Source: Pantoea sp. (lineage in GTDB: Bacteria > Pseudomonadota > Gammaproteobacteria > Enterobacterales > Enterobacteriaceae). Taken from it: 64,000 nt of DNA. Location: positions 1-64,000 of the forward strand of contig NZ_JAPWKD010000014.1 in assembly GCF_028283705.1 (NCBI RefSeq). The letters are read 5' to 3'. The notes beneath the pieces are model-generated. The model ran no database searches. It was not told where the DNA came from and saw only the letters and a list, made by a program, of their open reading frames with translations. Below are positions 53,175 to 61,923 of the stretch, one piece after another; position 1 is the stretch's first letter, and the number at the start of each line of letters is the position of its first letter. Both the position numbers and the translations under genes were made by a program.

Positions 53175-54551
53175 ATGCAACAGGTACATAAACTGACTAT
53201 CAGAGAGAAGATTTGTTTTGGTCTTGGGGATTCCTCGGCCAACATCTTCCTGGGCATGACCATGATGTTCCTGCCCTACTTTTATACCGATGTCCTCGGT
53301 ATCTCAGCCGGAGCAATGGGGCTGCTGTTTGTGGTGGCGAGACTGGTTGATGCCGTATACGACCCGATTATTGGCAGCGTTGCGGACCGCACCCCAACGC
53401 GCCACGGCCATTACCGCCCCTGGCTTTTATGGCTGGCGATACCTTATGGCCTTTCCTGTCTGCTGGTGTTTATCGCCCCCGATTTCTCGCCCAGCGGCAA
53501 GCTGATCTATGCCTATGCTACGTATCTTTTCCTGATCCTGATGTATGCCTCAACCGTCGTGCCTTATGTGGCATTGCTGGCCTCGCTGACTTCCGATCCA
53601 CAGGAACGTCTCAGTGCCAATGCCTGGCGCTTCCCGCTGGCAAAAATGTCATTTCTCATCTGCTCGCTGACCGTGCCGCTTTTCGTGGCCTGGTACGGCA
53701 AGGAAAATGAGTCTGAGGCCTACAGGGTGGCCATGAGCATGATTGCCCTGCTGGCGACCCTGTTTATGTTGAGCTGCTTTTTTGGTACCAAAGAACGCGT
53801 CACTCCGATCAGACAGGCCAACACCACCTCATTTATGAAACAGGCGAAAGCGGCCCTCAGCGCCCGCCCGGTGGTGATTTTCTACATTTTCAAAATCACC
53901 AGCTCGATTGCCTTTGTGATCAAAGGCAGTGTCACCATCTATTTCGTCAAATATTTTCTCAACCGGGGTGACAGTTTTGTCTCGGGTTTGCTCTCCGCCA
54001 CCGCCATCGCAGGCATCATCGCGCCGATGATTGCGTTGCAGCTTATCAAGCGCAAAAAACTGTCAGCACTGGGCTCACTGAAATTTGCCCAGATGGGCGG
54101 CGGCCTGGCCGCGCTGGCACTGTTCTTTGTCAGCCCGGATCAGCTATGGCTCGCCGTCGGCTTACTGGTCGTGTCAGTCCTGTTTGCTGAAATGGGATCG
54201 ATCATGGCCTGGGCGCTGCCTTCCGATTGTGCTGACTATTGCGAACGCAAAACCGGCATCAAAATGTCCGGATTTATCGCCGCCGGGACGCTGTTTTCGA
54301 TGAAAGTGGGACTGGCGCTGGCGGGTGGTCTCGTCGGTCTGGTGCTCAGCCTGAGCGGTTATCACGCCGGTGCGGCAGTGGCGCCGCAGACCATGAGCGC
54401 CATTATTTTCCTCATTGCCGGAGTGCCCGCAATTTTCCACGGCATCAGCCTGCTGCTGATTATGTTCTTTTCCCTTGAGGACAAAAGTGCCGCGTCAAGA
54501 ACGCTTCCATCCGCACAACCTTCCGTTGCTCATCAGATTAAGGAACCCTGA
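53175..54551 (+). CDS. GPH-family glycoside/pentoside:cation symporter (MFS-like)
   Basis: The 458-residue transporter has 12 membrane segments and GPH family marks: FGLGDSSANIFLGMTMMFL at the N-terminus, DAVYDPIIGSVADRTPTRHGHYRPWLLW near residues 55-82 (given in parts: DPIIGSVADRT and HGHYRPWLLW), and a C-terminal IFHGISLLLIMFF. Such symporters carry pentosides, glucuronides or oligosaccharides with Na+ or H+. It is the first gene of a two-gene operon with a cytoplasmic glycoside hydrolase, so an intact glycoside is probably imported. AGAGG precedes the ATG. Confidence 0.9.
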   Translation: MQQVHKLTIREKICFGLGDSSANIFLGMTMMFLPYFYTDVLGISAGAMGLLFVVARLVDAVYDPIIGSVADRTPTRHGHYRPWLLWLAIPYGLSCLLVFIAPDFSPSGKLIYAYATYLFLILMYASTVVPYVALLASLTSDPQERLSANAWRFPLAKMSFLICSLTVPLFVAWYGKENESEAYRVAMSMIALLATLFMLSCFFGTKERVTPIRQANTTSFMKQAKAALSARPVVIFYIFKITSSIAFVIKGSVTIYFVKYFLNRGDSFVSGLLSATAIAGIIAPMIALQLIKRKKLSALGSLKFAQMGGGLAALALFFVSPDQLWLAVGLLVVSVLFAEMGSIMAWALPSDCADYCERKTGIKMSGFIAAGTLFSMKVGLALAGGLVGLVLSLSGYHAGAAVAPQTMSAIIFLIAGVPAIFHGISLLLIMFFSLEDKSAASRTLPSAQPSVAHQIKEP

Positions 54552-54552
54552 T

Positions 54553-56046
54553 ATGTTAGTTTCGCCATACACGCTGAATGTTCCGCAGTGGGGACGCGCT
54601 GAATTTATTTTTCAGGCCAATGCCGATGCCCGTCACTTCACCGATACCTGGGTTACGGCCATCTTTCGTCACCAGCAGGAAGAGAAAACGGTACGGGGAT
54701 TTTATGACGATGACGGGCGTTTCCTGATTCGCTTTATGCCTGAGCACGAAGGCCGCTGGACTTTCACCACCACCAGTAACCATCCTGCATTGCATGACCA
54801 GCAGGGCGAAGTGATTTGCATCGCGGCCGGCGAGGATGGTACCGGGCCGGTGAGATCCGCTGCGACCTGGCATTTCAGTTATGCCAGCGGGCAGCCCTAT
54901 TATCCCTTCGGCACCACAGCGTATGTCTGGAACTATCAGTCGGAAGAGGTACAGGAGCAGACGCTGGCGTCACTTGCACACTCGCCATTCAATAAAATCA
55001 GAATGTGTATTTTCCCGAAACATTACACCTATAACTTCCGTGAACCGGAACGTTTTCCTTTTCCCGGCGACATCACATCCGGCTTCGATTTCACCCGCTT
55101 TGACTGCCAGTTTTTCCGTCAGCTGGAGAATCAGATCGATGCCCTGAAGGCCCGCGGCGTTGAGGCTGATCTGATTATCTTTCACCCGTACGACCGCTGG
55201 GGCTTCTCGGAAATGGCTGGGGAAGTGGATAAACGCTATGTCAGTTATCTGGTGGCGCGTCTGGCGAGCTTCAGTAATGTCTGGTGGTCACTGGCCAATG
55301 AATTCGACCTGCTGCTGAAAAAGCCGATGTCGTTCTGGGACAGTGTTTTTCAGCAAATCACAGCAGAAGACCCGTATCAGCATCTGATCTCGATCCATAA
55401 CTGGCACAACCCTCCCCTGCACTACACCAGTAATGCACATTGGTATGATCAGACACAGCCATGGGTCAGCCATGCCAGCATCCAGCATCACGATTTGTGG
55501 TTTGTACCCGGCTGGCGCGAAGACTTTGGTAAACCAGTGGTGATTGATGAATGTCGCTATGAGGGGGATGTCGATCTGGGATGGGGCAATATCACCGCCC
55601 ACAAAATGCTGGACCTCACCTGGCAGGGTGTCTGCCGGGGTGGCTATGTCACCCATGGCGAAAGCTACCTCAGCGACGACGACATTATCTGGTGGTCACA
55701 TGGCGGGAAACTGAAAGGAGAAAGCAGCCCGCGCATCGGCTATCTGCGGCAACTGCTGGAAGAAGGTGAGCCAAAACGCCTGTCGCCCTGGTTGAGAAAA
55801 ACCGATTCACACTGGGATGCTGCCATCGGCCATATGGGTGATGATTACTGGCTGATATGGTTTGGTGAGAGCCAGCCGGGTTTCAAGTTACTGACGATGC
55901 TGCCGCAAGGTAAGGAATATCACGTGGATATCATCGACGCATGGCAGATGGAAACCCGGCGGCTGCCGCAGACCTGGCGCTCAGGCGATCGCCTGCCCTT
56001 GCCGGGTAAGCCAGGCCTGGCCTTGCGTATCATCGCTGCCGGTTAA
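54553..56046 (+). CDS. Cytoplasmic glycoside hydrolase (DUF5060/DUF5605, GH140-like layout)
   Basis: From the ATG directly after the symporter stop the protein has 497 residues and no signal peptide. An N-terminal beta-sandwich (DUF5060-like, about 5-110) precedes a TIM barrel: YPFGTTAYVWNY, FHPYDRWGFSEM, WWSLANEFD with acid/base candidate Glu250, and VIDECRYEGD with nucleophile candidates Glu333/Glu337. A C-terminal DUF5605-like sandwich follows. This clan-A layout is shared with DUF4038 families, among which GH140 is apiosidase. Because the neighbouring genes fit apiose use, an apiosidase role on imported apiosides is a fair inference, not proven. It overlaps the convergent regulator by four bases. 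Confidence 0.8.
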   Translation: MLVSPYTLNVPQWGRAEFIFQANADARHFTDTWVTAIFRHQQEEKTVRGFYDDDGRFLIRFMPEHEGRWTFTTTSNHPALHDQQGEVICIAAGEDGTGPVRSAATWHFSYASGQPYYPFGTTAYVWNYQSEEVQEQTLASLAHSPFNKIRMCIFPKHYTYNFREPERFPFPGDITSGFDFTRFDCQFFRQLENQIDALKARGVEADLIIFHPYDRWGFSEMAGEVDKRYVSYLVARLASFSNVWWSLANEFDLLLKKPMSFWDSVFQQITAEDPYQHLISIHNWHNPPLHYTSNAHWYDQTQPWVSHASIQHHDLWFVPGWREDFGKPVVIDECRYEGDVDLGWGNITAHKMLDLTWQGVCRGGYVTHGESYLSDDDIIWWSHGGKLKGESSPRIGYLRQLLEEGEPKRLSPWLRKTDSHWDAAIGHMGDDYWLIWFGESQPGFKLLTMLPQGKEYHVDIIDAWQMETRRLPQTWRSGDRLPLPGKPGLALRIIAAG

Positions 56047-56993
56047 TCACTCACCAGCAGGCGCGCTGTCTGGAAATCGGTTATCAGCACATTCAGATAA
56101 CCGCCCTTCAGCGCACCCTGAATGGCGGCCAGTTTTTTCCGCCCGCCCGCCAGTCCCACCACCTGCGGGCAGCGTTTAAGCTGCTCCAGACGCATACCGA
56201 TCGCCGGATCCTCGGATTCCTCCAGCACCGCTTGCCCCTGCGCATTGTAATAATGCAGGCAGATATCACCAACCGCTCCCTGCCCGGCAAGGCGTGTCAG
56301 CATATTTTTGTCATAGTAGTTGCCGGAGTAACGTAACAGCTGCGACGGCTCCATATCGCCAATCCCCACCAGCGCCAGCGTAACTTCATCGAATTTTTCC
56401 AGCACTTCGCGCACATCTTTGTTCGCGGCGAGTGCGATACGGCTATTAACAGAGCCTTCTATTGACTGCGCCGGTAGCAGCCACGCCTTACACCCGAGCA
56501 TATCCGCGAGACTCTGCGTCAGAATCGTGGCCTGAACATTACCGTTAACACCCACGCCACCGAGCAGCTGAATCACCCCCGCCGCTTCTGTCGTCAGCGT
56601 ATGTAGCTCGCTCACCATGGCTTTGATGGTACTGCTCCAGGAGGAAATCCCCACCCACTCCCCCGGACGCAGGCGTGTTTCAAGATAATGCGCGGCGGCG
56701 GTACCTATGGCCTGACGAATAAAGGCATCCTCGTCATCTTCTGTGGCATCCACCACAATGGCCTGCTGCAACCCATAACGGCGCTCAATGCCACGTTCCA
56801 GCTCAGAAAAGATATTGGGTGGCTGCATCACACTGATTTTCACGATGCCATCTTTAATGCTGCGATTGAGTGCCCGTGACACAAAGGATTGTGAGAGATT
56901 AAGGGCGCGCGCAATATCGGTCTGCTTCATCCCTTCGCCGTAATACAAGGTGGCAATCTTCACCACCAGCCTGAGATCATTTTGTTTCAACAT
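56043..56993 (-). CDS. SorC-family transcriptional regulator of the apiose-type cluster
   Basis: The 316-residue protein has an N-terminal HTH (EGMKQTDIARALNLSQSFVSRALNRS) and a SorC/CggR sugar-phosphate domain (WVGISSWSSTIKAMV, LVGIGDMEPSQLL). It sits between the symporter-hydrolase operon and the aptA-like operon, divergent from the latter. The three tandem 12-mer pairs near these genes (one upstream of each operon and one between the regulator and aptA) are its probable binding sites. Confidence 0.88.
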   Translation of the reverse strand: MLKQNDLRLVVKIATLYYGEGMKQTDIARALNLSQSFVSRALNRSIKDGIVKISVMQPPNIFSELERGIERRYGLQQAIVVDATEDDEDAFIRQAIGTAAAHYLETRLRPGEWVGISSWSSTIKAMVSELHTLTTEAAGVIQLLGGVGVNGNVQATILTQSLADMLGCKAWLLPAQSIEGSVNSRIALAANKDVREVLEKFDEVTLALVGIGDMEPSQLLRYSGNYYDKNMLTRLAGQGAVGDICLHYYNAQGQAVLEESEDPAIGMRLEQLKRCPQVVGLAGGRKKLAAIQGALKGGYLNVLITDFQTARLLVSD

Positions 56994-57136
56994 TCGTTTT
57001 CCCGCATGGTCGTCGTTACCCCCGCTACTCTCCGCCGGACACCTGAATATTTAATCATCCTGAGAAATAAATGTGATTCGAATCCCATTTCCGTGCGGCA
57101 TACATAGCTGGCAGAACAGAAAACCATCACAATTAT

Positions 57137-57166
57137 GAATATTAAATCGAACATGAATATATATTC
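57137..57166. promoter_or_regulatory. Tandem 12-mer operator pair, regulator side
   Basis: GAATATTAAATC and GAATATATATTC are separated by 6 bases, 144-173 bases before the SorC gene on the other strand. The second 12-mer is identical to the one before the GPH symporter gene. Confidence 0.6.
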
Positions 57167-57231
57167 AATGACGGTTAAATGCAACGTCATCTGACGTCTG
57201 AGTACGTCCGGTGATTTATTGTTACCCCACA

Positions 57232-57261
57232 GAATAAATATTCAATAAAGAATTTGTATTC
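57232..57261. promoter_or_regulatory. Tandem 12-mer operator pair before the aptA-like gene
   Basis: GAATAAATATTC and GAATTTGTATTC are separated by 6 bases and end 11 bases before the ATG. Spacing and sequence repeat the pair before the symporter gene, including closeness to the start codon. Confidence 0.6.
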
Positions 57262-57272
57262 AGGAGTGTGTC

Positions 57273-58103
57273 ATGAATCCGTTCGCATTTGAGGTCAGCG
57301 ACCTGCAAAAAAAAGCACGTGCGATACGCCGTCGGATCATTGAGCTGAACGCCAATAGCCCGGCTGGCGGCCATACGGGTGCTGATCTGTCGCAGGTCGA
57401 AATCCTGACCGCACTTTACTTTCGTGTCCTGAACTGTGCCCCTGACCGGCTCGATGACCCGACACGTGACATCTATATCCAGTCGAAAGGTCATGCCGTT
57501 GGCGGTTACTACTGCGTACTGGCTGAAGCCGGGTTTATCCCGCCAGAATGGTTACCCACATACCAGCATGCCGACTCTCACCTGCCCGGCCATCCGGTGC
57601 GCCATAAAACGCCTGGCATTGAGCTGAATACCGGCGCTCTCGGACATGGTTTACCGGTGGCGGTTGGTATCGCCCTGGCAGCAAAGAAGGATAACAACCC
57701 AAGGAAGATTTTTGTCGTGACCGGGGATGGCGAACTGGCAGAAGGGAGCAACTGGGAGGCCGCCCTGGCTGCCGCGCACTATGGGCTGGATAACCTCATC
57801 ATCATCAATGACAAAAACAAACTCCAGCTGGCAGGGGCAACCCGGGACATCATGAATACCGACCCGCTTGCCGCCAAGTGGCAGGCGTTTGGTCTGAACG
57901 TCACGGAATGTCAGGGCAACGATATGCACAGCGTTGTCTCCACGCTGGATTCCCTGCCCGCCAATGGCAAACCTAACGTGATCATTGCCAACACTGAAAA
58001 AGGCTACGGGGTTTCCTTTATTCAGGGCAAACCGGAGTGGCATCACCGAGTCCCGAAAGGTGATGAGATAAAACTGGCGCTGAAGGAGCTGCAAGATGAG
58101 TGA
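57273..58103 (+). CDS. aptA: Split transketolase, N-terminal subunit (AptA-like apulose-4-phosphate transketolase)
   Basis: The 276-residue protein equals the thiamine-diphosphate-binding PP domain of transketolase: GHTGADLSQVEILTALYF near residue 31, SKGHAVGGYYCVLAEAG, GALGHGLPVAVGIALAA, and the GDG (151-153)...NDKNK cofactor motif. Two-gene transketolases serve special sugars; the AptA/AptB pair acts on D-apulose-4-phosphate in apiose use. The next gene overlaps by eight bases. The ATG follows CAGGAG, which touches a regulator site. Confidence 0.82.
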   Translation: MNPFAFEVSDLQKKARAIRRRIIELNANSPAGGHTGADLSQVEILTALYFRVLNCAPDRLDDPTRDIYIQSKGHAVGGYYCVLAEAGFIPPEWLPTYQHADSHLPGHPVRHKTPGIELNTGALGHGLPVAVGIALAAKKDNNPRKIFVVTGDGELAEGSNWEAALAAAHYGLDNLIIINDKNKLQLAGATRDIMNTDPLAAKWQAFGLNVTECQGNDMHSVVSTLDSLPANGKPNVIIANTEKGYGVSFIQGKPEWHHRVPKGDEIKLALKELQDE

Positions 58104-59037
58104 GAAAAAGCACCTGGCAACCGTGATGGTTGAAGCCTTTATCGATGCGGTTAACGCAGGTATCGATCTGGTGCCCGTCGTGGCTGACTCAACATCCACC
58201 GCCAAAATCAGCCCGTTTATCCAGGCGTTTCCCGACCGCCTCATCAATGTCGGGATTGCGGAACAGTCGCTGGTGGGTACCGCCGCTGGTCTGGCGCTCG
58301 GCGGAAAAGTCGCCGCAACCTGCAACGCTGCACCTTTTCTGATTTCACGCGCCAATGAACAGATCAAGGTCGACGTCTGCTACAACAATACCAACGTCAA
58401 ACTGTTTGGTCTTAACGCCGGAGCCAGCTATGGCCCACTGGCCAGTACCCATCACAGTACCGATGATATTGCGGTGATGCGTGGCTTTGGCAACATCGAA
58501 ATTTATGCCCCTTCCTGTCCGCACGAGTGCCGCCAGATTATTGATTACGCGTTGCGTCATGTCGGCCCGGTTTATATCCGCCTGGATGGTAAAGAGCTGC
58601 CGATCTTACACGACGACAGATATCAGTTCGTACCGGGCAAGGTTGACGTACTGCGTGCAGGCGAGGATATCGCACTGGTGGGACTGGGATCGGCGGTGCA
58701 CGAGATTGTCGCTGCAGCGGCACAATTAAGCGATCTCGGCATCTCAGCCACGGTGATTTCTCTGTCATCCATTCGTCCCTGCGATAAGTCTGCCCTGGCG
58801 GCGGCCATGGCTCATCTTCCCTGCGTTATTTCGGTGGAAGAGCACAACATCAACGGTGGCGTCGGCAGTATCGTTGCTGAGGTACTGGCGGAAAATGGCT
58901 CCCGTGCCCGCCTGAAACGCTTAGGGGTGGCAGATGGACAATACGCTATCGCGGGCGATCGCCAGACCACACGGGAGCGTCTTGGCATTGATGCCGACAG
59001 CGTCAGACGCAGCGCATTAACCATGTTGAAGCGATAA
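58096..59037 (+). CDS. aptB: Split transketolase, C-terminal subunit (AptB-like)
   Basis: The 313-residue protein has the pyrimidine-binding domain with the catalytic Glu in [21 protein letters not shown] (about residues 54-74), [21 protein letters not shown], and the C-terminal transketolase domain ([21 protein letters not shown]). It completes the enzyme with the upstream subunit; the genes overlap by eight bases, so a 1:1 complex is expected. Confidence 0.83.
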   Translation: MSEKKHLATVMVEAFIDAVNAGIDLVPVVADSTSTAKISPFIQAFPDRLINVGIAEQSLVGTAAGLALGGKVAATCNAAPFLISRANEQIKVDVCYNNTNVKLFGLNAGASYGPLASTHHSTDDIAVMRGFGNIEIYAPSCPHECRQIIDYALRHVGPVYIRLDGKELPILHDDRYQFVPGKVDVLRAGEDIALVGLGSAVHEIVAAAAQLSDLGISATVISLSSIRPCDKSALAAAMAHLPCVISVEEHNINGGVGSIVAEVLAENGSRARLKRLGVADGQYAIAGDRQTTRERLGIDADSVRRSALTMLKR

Positions 59038-59092
59038 ATATCATCCTCTTACCTCACAAAAAAATTACAGTCTGTTAAGGAGAATGTCTGAA

Positions 59093-60082
59093 ATGAATAC
59101 CTATACCTACCCAAAATTTGGTGCCGGTTTGTGGCACTTTGCCAACTATGTCGATCGTTATGCGGTGGATGGTTATGGCCCGGCGCTGAGTACGCTGGAG
59201 CAGATACGTATCGCCGGAACCGTCGAAGATTTATCTTACGTCGATGTGCCCTATCCGTTCACGGAAGGTGTCAGCGTCAGTGATGTCAAAGAAGCGCTGG
59301 CAAACGCCGGACTAAAAGCCATCGGCGTCACCCCTGAAATCTACCTGCGCCGGTTCTCACGCGGTGCCTTTACCAACCCGGACCCGGCCATTCGCCAGCA
59401 GGCATTCGAACTGATGCACGAAGCGGCCAAAGTGGTACGTGAGCTGGGGGCCAATTATGTGAAAGTCTGGCCCGGACAGGATGGCTGGGACTATCCCTTC
59501 CAGGTAGACCATAAGAACCTGTGGAAGCTGGCGGTGGATGGCATGCGCGAACTCGCCAGCGCCAATCCTGATGTGAAATTCGCCATTGAATATAAGCCGC
59601 GCGAACCACGGGTGAAAATGACCTGGGATTCCGCCGCCCGTACTTTGCTGGGTATCGATGATATCGGACTGGATAATGTCGGCATCCTGCTGGACTTCGG
59701 TCACGCGCTGTTTGCCGGTGAATCTCCAGCCGATTCCGCCCAGTTGATCATCGATCGTGGTCGCCTGTTTGGTATGGACGTCAATGACAACCTGCGTGGC
59801 TGGGATGATGACCTGGTGGTGGGTACGGTGCACATGACGGAAATCTTCGAATTCTTCTATGTGCTGAAGATCAATAACTGGCAGGGCGTGTGGCAGCTAG
59901 ACCAGTTCCCGTTCCGCGAAGACAACGTAGAAGCTGCCAACCTCTCCATTCGCTTCCTCAAGCACATCTATCGCGCGCTGGATAAGCTGGATATTGCCGC
60001 CTTACAGGCAGCCCAGGCTGAGCAGAACCCGCTCAGGGCGCAGAAGATTATTCAGAACGCCCTGTTAAGCTCCATCGAGTAA
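59093..60082 (+). CDS. TIM-barrel sugar isomerase, likely D-apiose isomerase
   Basis: The second ATG ([16 protein letters not shown]) is ten bases after AAGGAG; the first ATG is only one base from it and so unlikely. The 329-residue protein is of the xylose-isomerase-like TIM-barrel superfamily: [33 protein letters not shown] (metal Glu), [15 protein letters not shown] (metal Asp/His) and [15 protein letters not shown]. Placed with aptA/aptB it fits the aldose-ketose step from D-apiose to D-apulose. A kinase for apulose is not in the window. Confidence 0.75.
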   Translation: MNTYTYPKFGAGLWHFANYVDRYAVDGYGPALSTLEQIRIAGTVEDLSYVDVPYPFTEGVSVSDVKEALANAGLKAIGVTPEIYLRRFSRGAFTNPDPAIRQQAFELMHEAAKVVRELGANYVKVWPGQDGWDYPFQVDHKNLWKLAVDGMRELASANPDVKFAIEYKPREPRVKMTWDSAARTLLGIDDIGLDNVGILLDFGHALFAGESPADSAQLIIDRGRLFGMDVNDNLRGWDDDLVVGTVHMTEIFEFFYVLKINNWQGVWQLDQFPFREDNVEAANLSIRFLKHIYRALDKLDIAALQAAQAEQNPLRAQKIIQNALLSSIE

Positions 60083-60089
60083 CGAGATG

Positions 60090-60125
60090 ATGGCCTTCTC
60101 CGTCTTAAGAAGGCCATTTATTACT
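60090..60125 (+). terminator. Rho-independent terminator of the aptA-aptB-isomerase operon
   Basis: TGGCCTTCT and AGAAGGCCA form a 9-base stem with an 8-base loop, followed by TTTATTACTTT, eight bases after the isomerase stop. Confidence 0.75.
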
Positions 60126-60244
60126 TTAAAGTAATAATTAATGTTCATACAACCAATAAAAGCCATAACAACCATATAACTAAAGTGACTTTAAAGTAGT
60201 TTTAATGTGATGCAGGCATCAAAATCAATTCATGCAGCTGGAGT

Positions 60245-60272
60245 GATGTTACCCGTACCTCGCAAAATGAAT
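60245..60272. promoter_or_regulatory. Operator-like element shared with the GPH symporter promoter
   Basis: GATGTTACCCGTACCTCGCA matches the element at 53111 in 18 of 20 bases, and both continue with an A/T-rich AAT.GAAT. It resembles the ATGTTA-N4-TAACAT class bound by LacI-family GntR-type repressors, though the second half is imperfect. It lies 47-74 bases before the DUF1593 gene. Confidence 0.5.
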
Positions 60273-60318
60273 CACCGGGCTTTTATCGAGCTAAACGGAT
60301 CATTCAGGTAAGGGAAAG

Positions 60319-61860
60319 ATGAAAAAATTCGCATTGAAATCAAGCGCTGGCTGTCTGGCCGTCGTCGCTTTGTTATCTTCTGCATCATTAACACCGGTGC
60401 TGGCCGCAGAAAATAGCTATGCCGTGCAGGCCGGAAAAGTCATCCCGTTGCAGGACAAACCCCGCGTGTTCGTGCTGACCGATATTGGCAACGAACCTGA
60501 TGACCAGATGTCACTCACCCGCTTCCTGCTGTATGCCAATGAACTCAATATCGAAGGCATTGTGGCAACCACATCAACCTGGCAAAGAAACGTCGTCCAT
60601 CCGGATATGATTAAGCTGGTGTTAGGCCATTACCGGGAAGTGCAGCCTAACCTGCTGAAGCACGATAAAAATTACCCTGATTTTGCCACCCTCTCCCAGC
60701 GTGTTGCGTCAGGCCAGGCCGCATACGGCATGGCCGCCACCGGCGATGGCAAAGCCACAGCGGGTTCGAACCTGTTATTAAAAGCCATTCAGAACAGCAC
60801 CGACCCGGCCAAACCGCTCTATATCTCACTGTGGGGCGGTGCTAATACGCTGGCCCAGGCGTTGATCGACCTGAAGAAAAACGCCTCTTCCGATACCATC
60901 GACTCACTCACGCGCAACCTGATTGTCTACTCCATTTCCGATCAGGATGACGCCGGTTACTGGATCCGTTCGCAGTTCCCGCAGATTACCTACATTGTCG
61001 ATCCCTCGACCGAAAACGGCGAAGATTACGCCCGCGCCACCTGGACCGGCATCAGTGGTGACCGTTATTACCGCAACGCACCAGGGGCGGATTTCACCAC
61101 GGTTTCTCAGTCGTGGCTGGATAAACACGTCCGGGGCAAGGGACCGATGGGTAAAGGCTACCTGCAATATGCCTTTATCATGGAAGGTGACACGCCATCA
61201 TTTCTCGGGCTTATCCGCAATGGCCTGAACAGCGATATGAATCCGGGATGGGGTGGCTGGGGCGGTCGTTACATTATGCGCCAGCCACACGGCGAGACCC
61301 GCCCGATCTGGACCAGCGGGGGTGACTTTTTCCCGGGCAATCCTAACGCGGCAGACACCGTGAAGGGCACCGATGGCAAACTGTACACCTCCAATCAGGC
61401 GACCATCTGGCGCTGGCGTGAAGACTTCCAGCATGATTTTGCCGCGCGCATGGACTGGACAATCCGGGATTATGCCCATGCCAACCACGCACCGATTGCG
61501 GTGGTCAATGGCAAAACCGGCTTCGCTAATATTGCCATCACCCTGAAAGCGGGAGAGCAGACTGAACTGGATGCCTCACAAAGCAGTGACCCGGATAAAA
61601 ATCGGATCAGCTGGCACTGGCAGACCTACCCTGAAGCCACTTCCGCCATTTCCAGCCAGGTGCCGGTGACTGAGGTCAAAGGTGTGCGCGGGGAAGAGAT
61701 GTTATCAACGCCTGAAGCCGTTACGCTGCTGCAAAGCGAGGGCAGCAAGGTTGCAGTGAAAGCGAATCATCCGGGAACGGAACATATCATTCTGACCGTA
61801 AAAGATAATGGTTCGCCGTCGCTGGTGTCCTATCGTCGTATTATCGTCACGGTTAACTAA
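60319..61860 (+). CDS. Secreted nucleoside-hydrolase-fold protein (DUF1593/Sde182 family)
   Basis: The 513-residue protein has a Sec signal peptide (cleavage near residue 29, PVLA-A). The N-terminal 310 residues have the nucleoside-hydrolase-like fold: VLTDIGNEPDDQMSL with Asp55, Asp61 and Asp62 resembling the Ca-binding DxDPGxDD of nucleoside hydrolases, then ISLWGGANTLAQALIDLKK. A C-terminal beta-sandwich (about 395-513) starts near NHAPIAVVNGKTGFANI. Family members are found with plant-polysaccharide genes but have no settled activity. The shared promoter element with the symporter gene ties it to this cluster. The fold acts on furanosides, so an apiofuranosidase role is conceivable. Confidence 0.8.
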   Translation: MKKFALKSSAGCLAVVALLSSASLTPVLAAENSYAVQAGKVIPLQDKPRVFVLTDIGNEPDDQMSLTRFLLYANELNIEGIVATTSTWQRNVVHPDMIKLVLGHYREVQPNLLKHDKNYPDFATLSQRVASGQAAYGMAATGDGKATAGSNLLLKAIQNSTDPAKPLYISLWGGANTLAQALIDLKKNASSDTIDSLTRNLIVYSISDQDDAGYWIRSQFPQITYIVDPSTENGEDYARATWTGISGDRYYRNAPGADFTTVSQSWLDKHVRGKGPMGKGYLQYAFIMEGDTPSFLGLIRNGLNSDMNPGWGGWGGRYIMRQPHGETRPIWTSGGDFFPGNPNAADTVKGTDGKLYTSNQATIWRWREDFQHDFAARMDWTIRDYAHANHAPIAVVNGKTGFANIAITLKAGEQTELDASQSSDPDKNRISWHWQTYPEATSAISSQVPVTEVKGVRGEEMLSTPEAVTLLQSEGSKVAVKANHPGTEHIILTVKDNGSPSLVSYRRIIVTVN

Positions 61861-61880
61861 TCCTCTGATTTCAGACAATA

Positions 61881-61912
61881 AAAAAGGCCATTTTCATGGC
61901 CTTTTATTTTTC
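61881..61912. terminator. Bidirectional rho-independent terminator
   Basis: AAAAGGCCAT and ATGGCCTTTT form a perfect 10-base stem with a TTTC loop, with T-runs on both strands. It separates the convergent DUF1593 gene and the glucose-dehydrogenase-type gene. Confidence 0.9.
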
Positions 61913-61923
61913 TCTCTCAGCTA

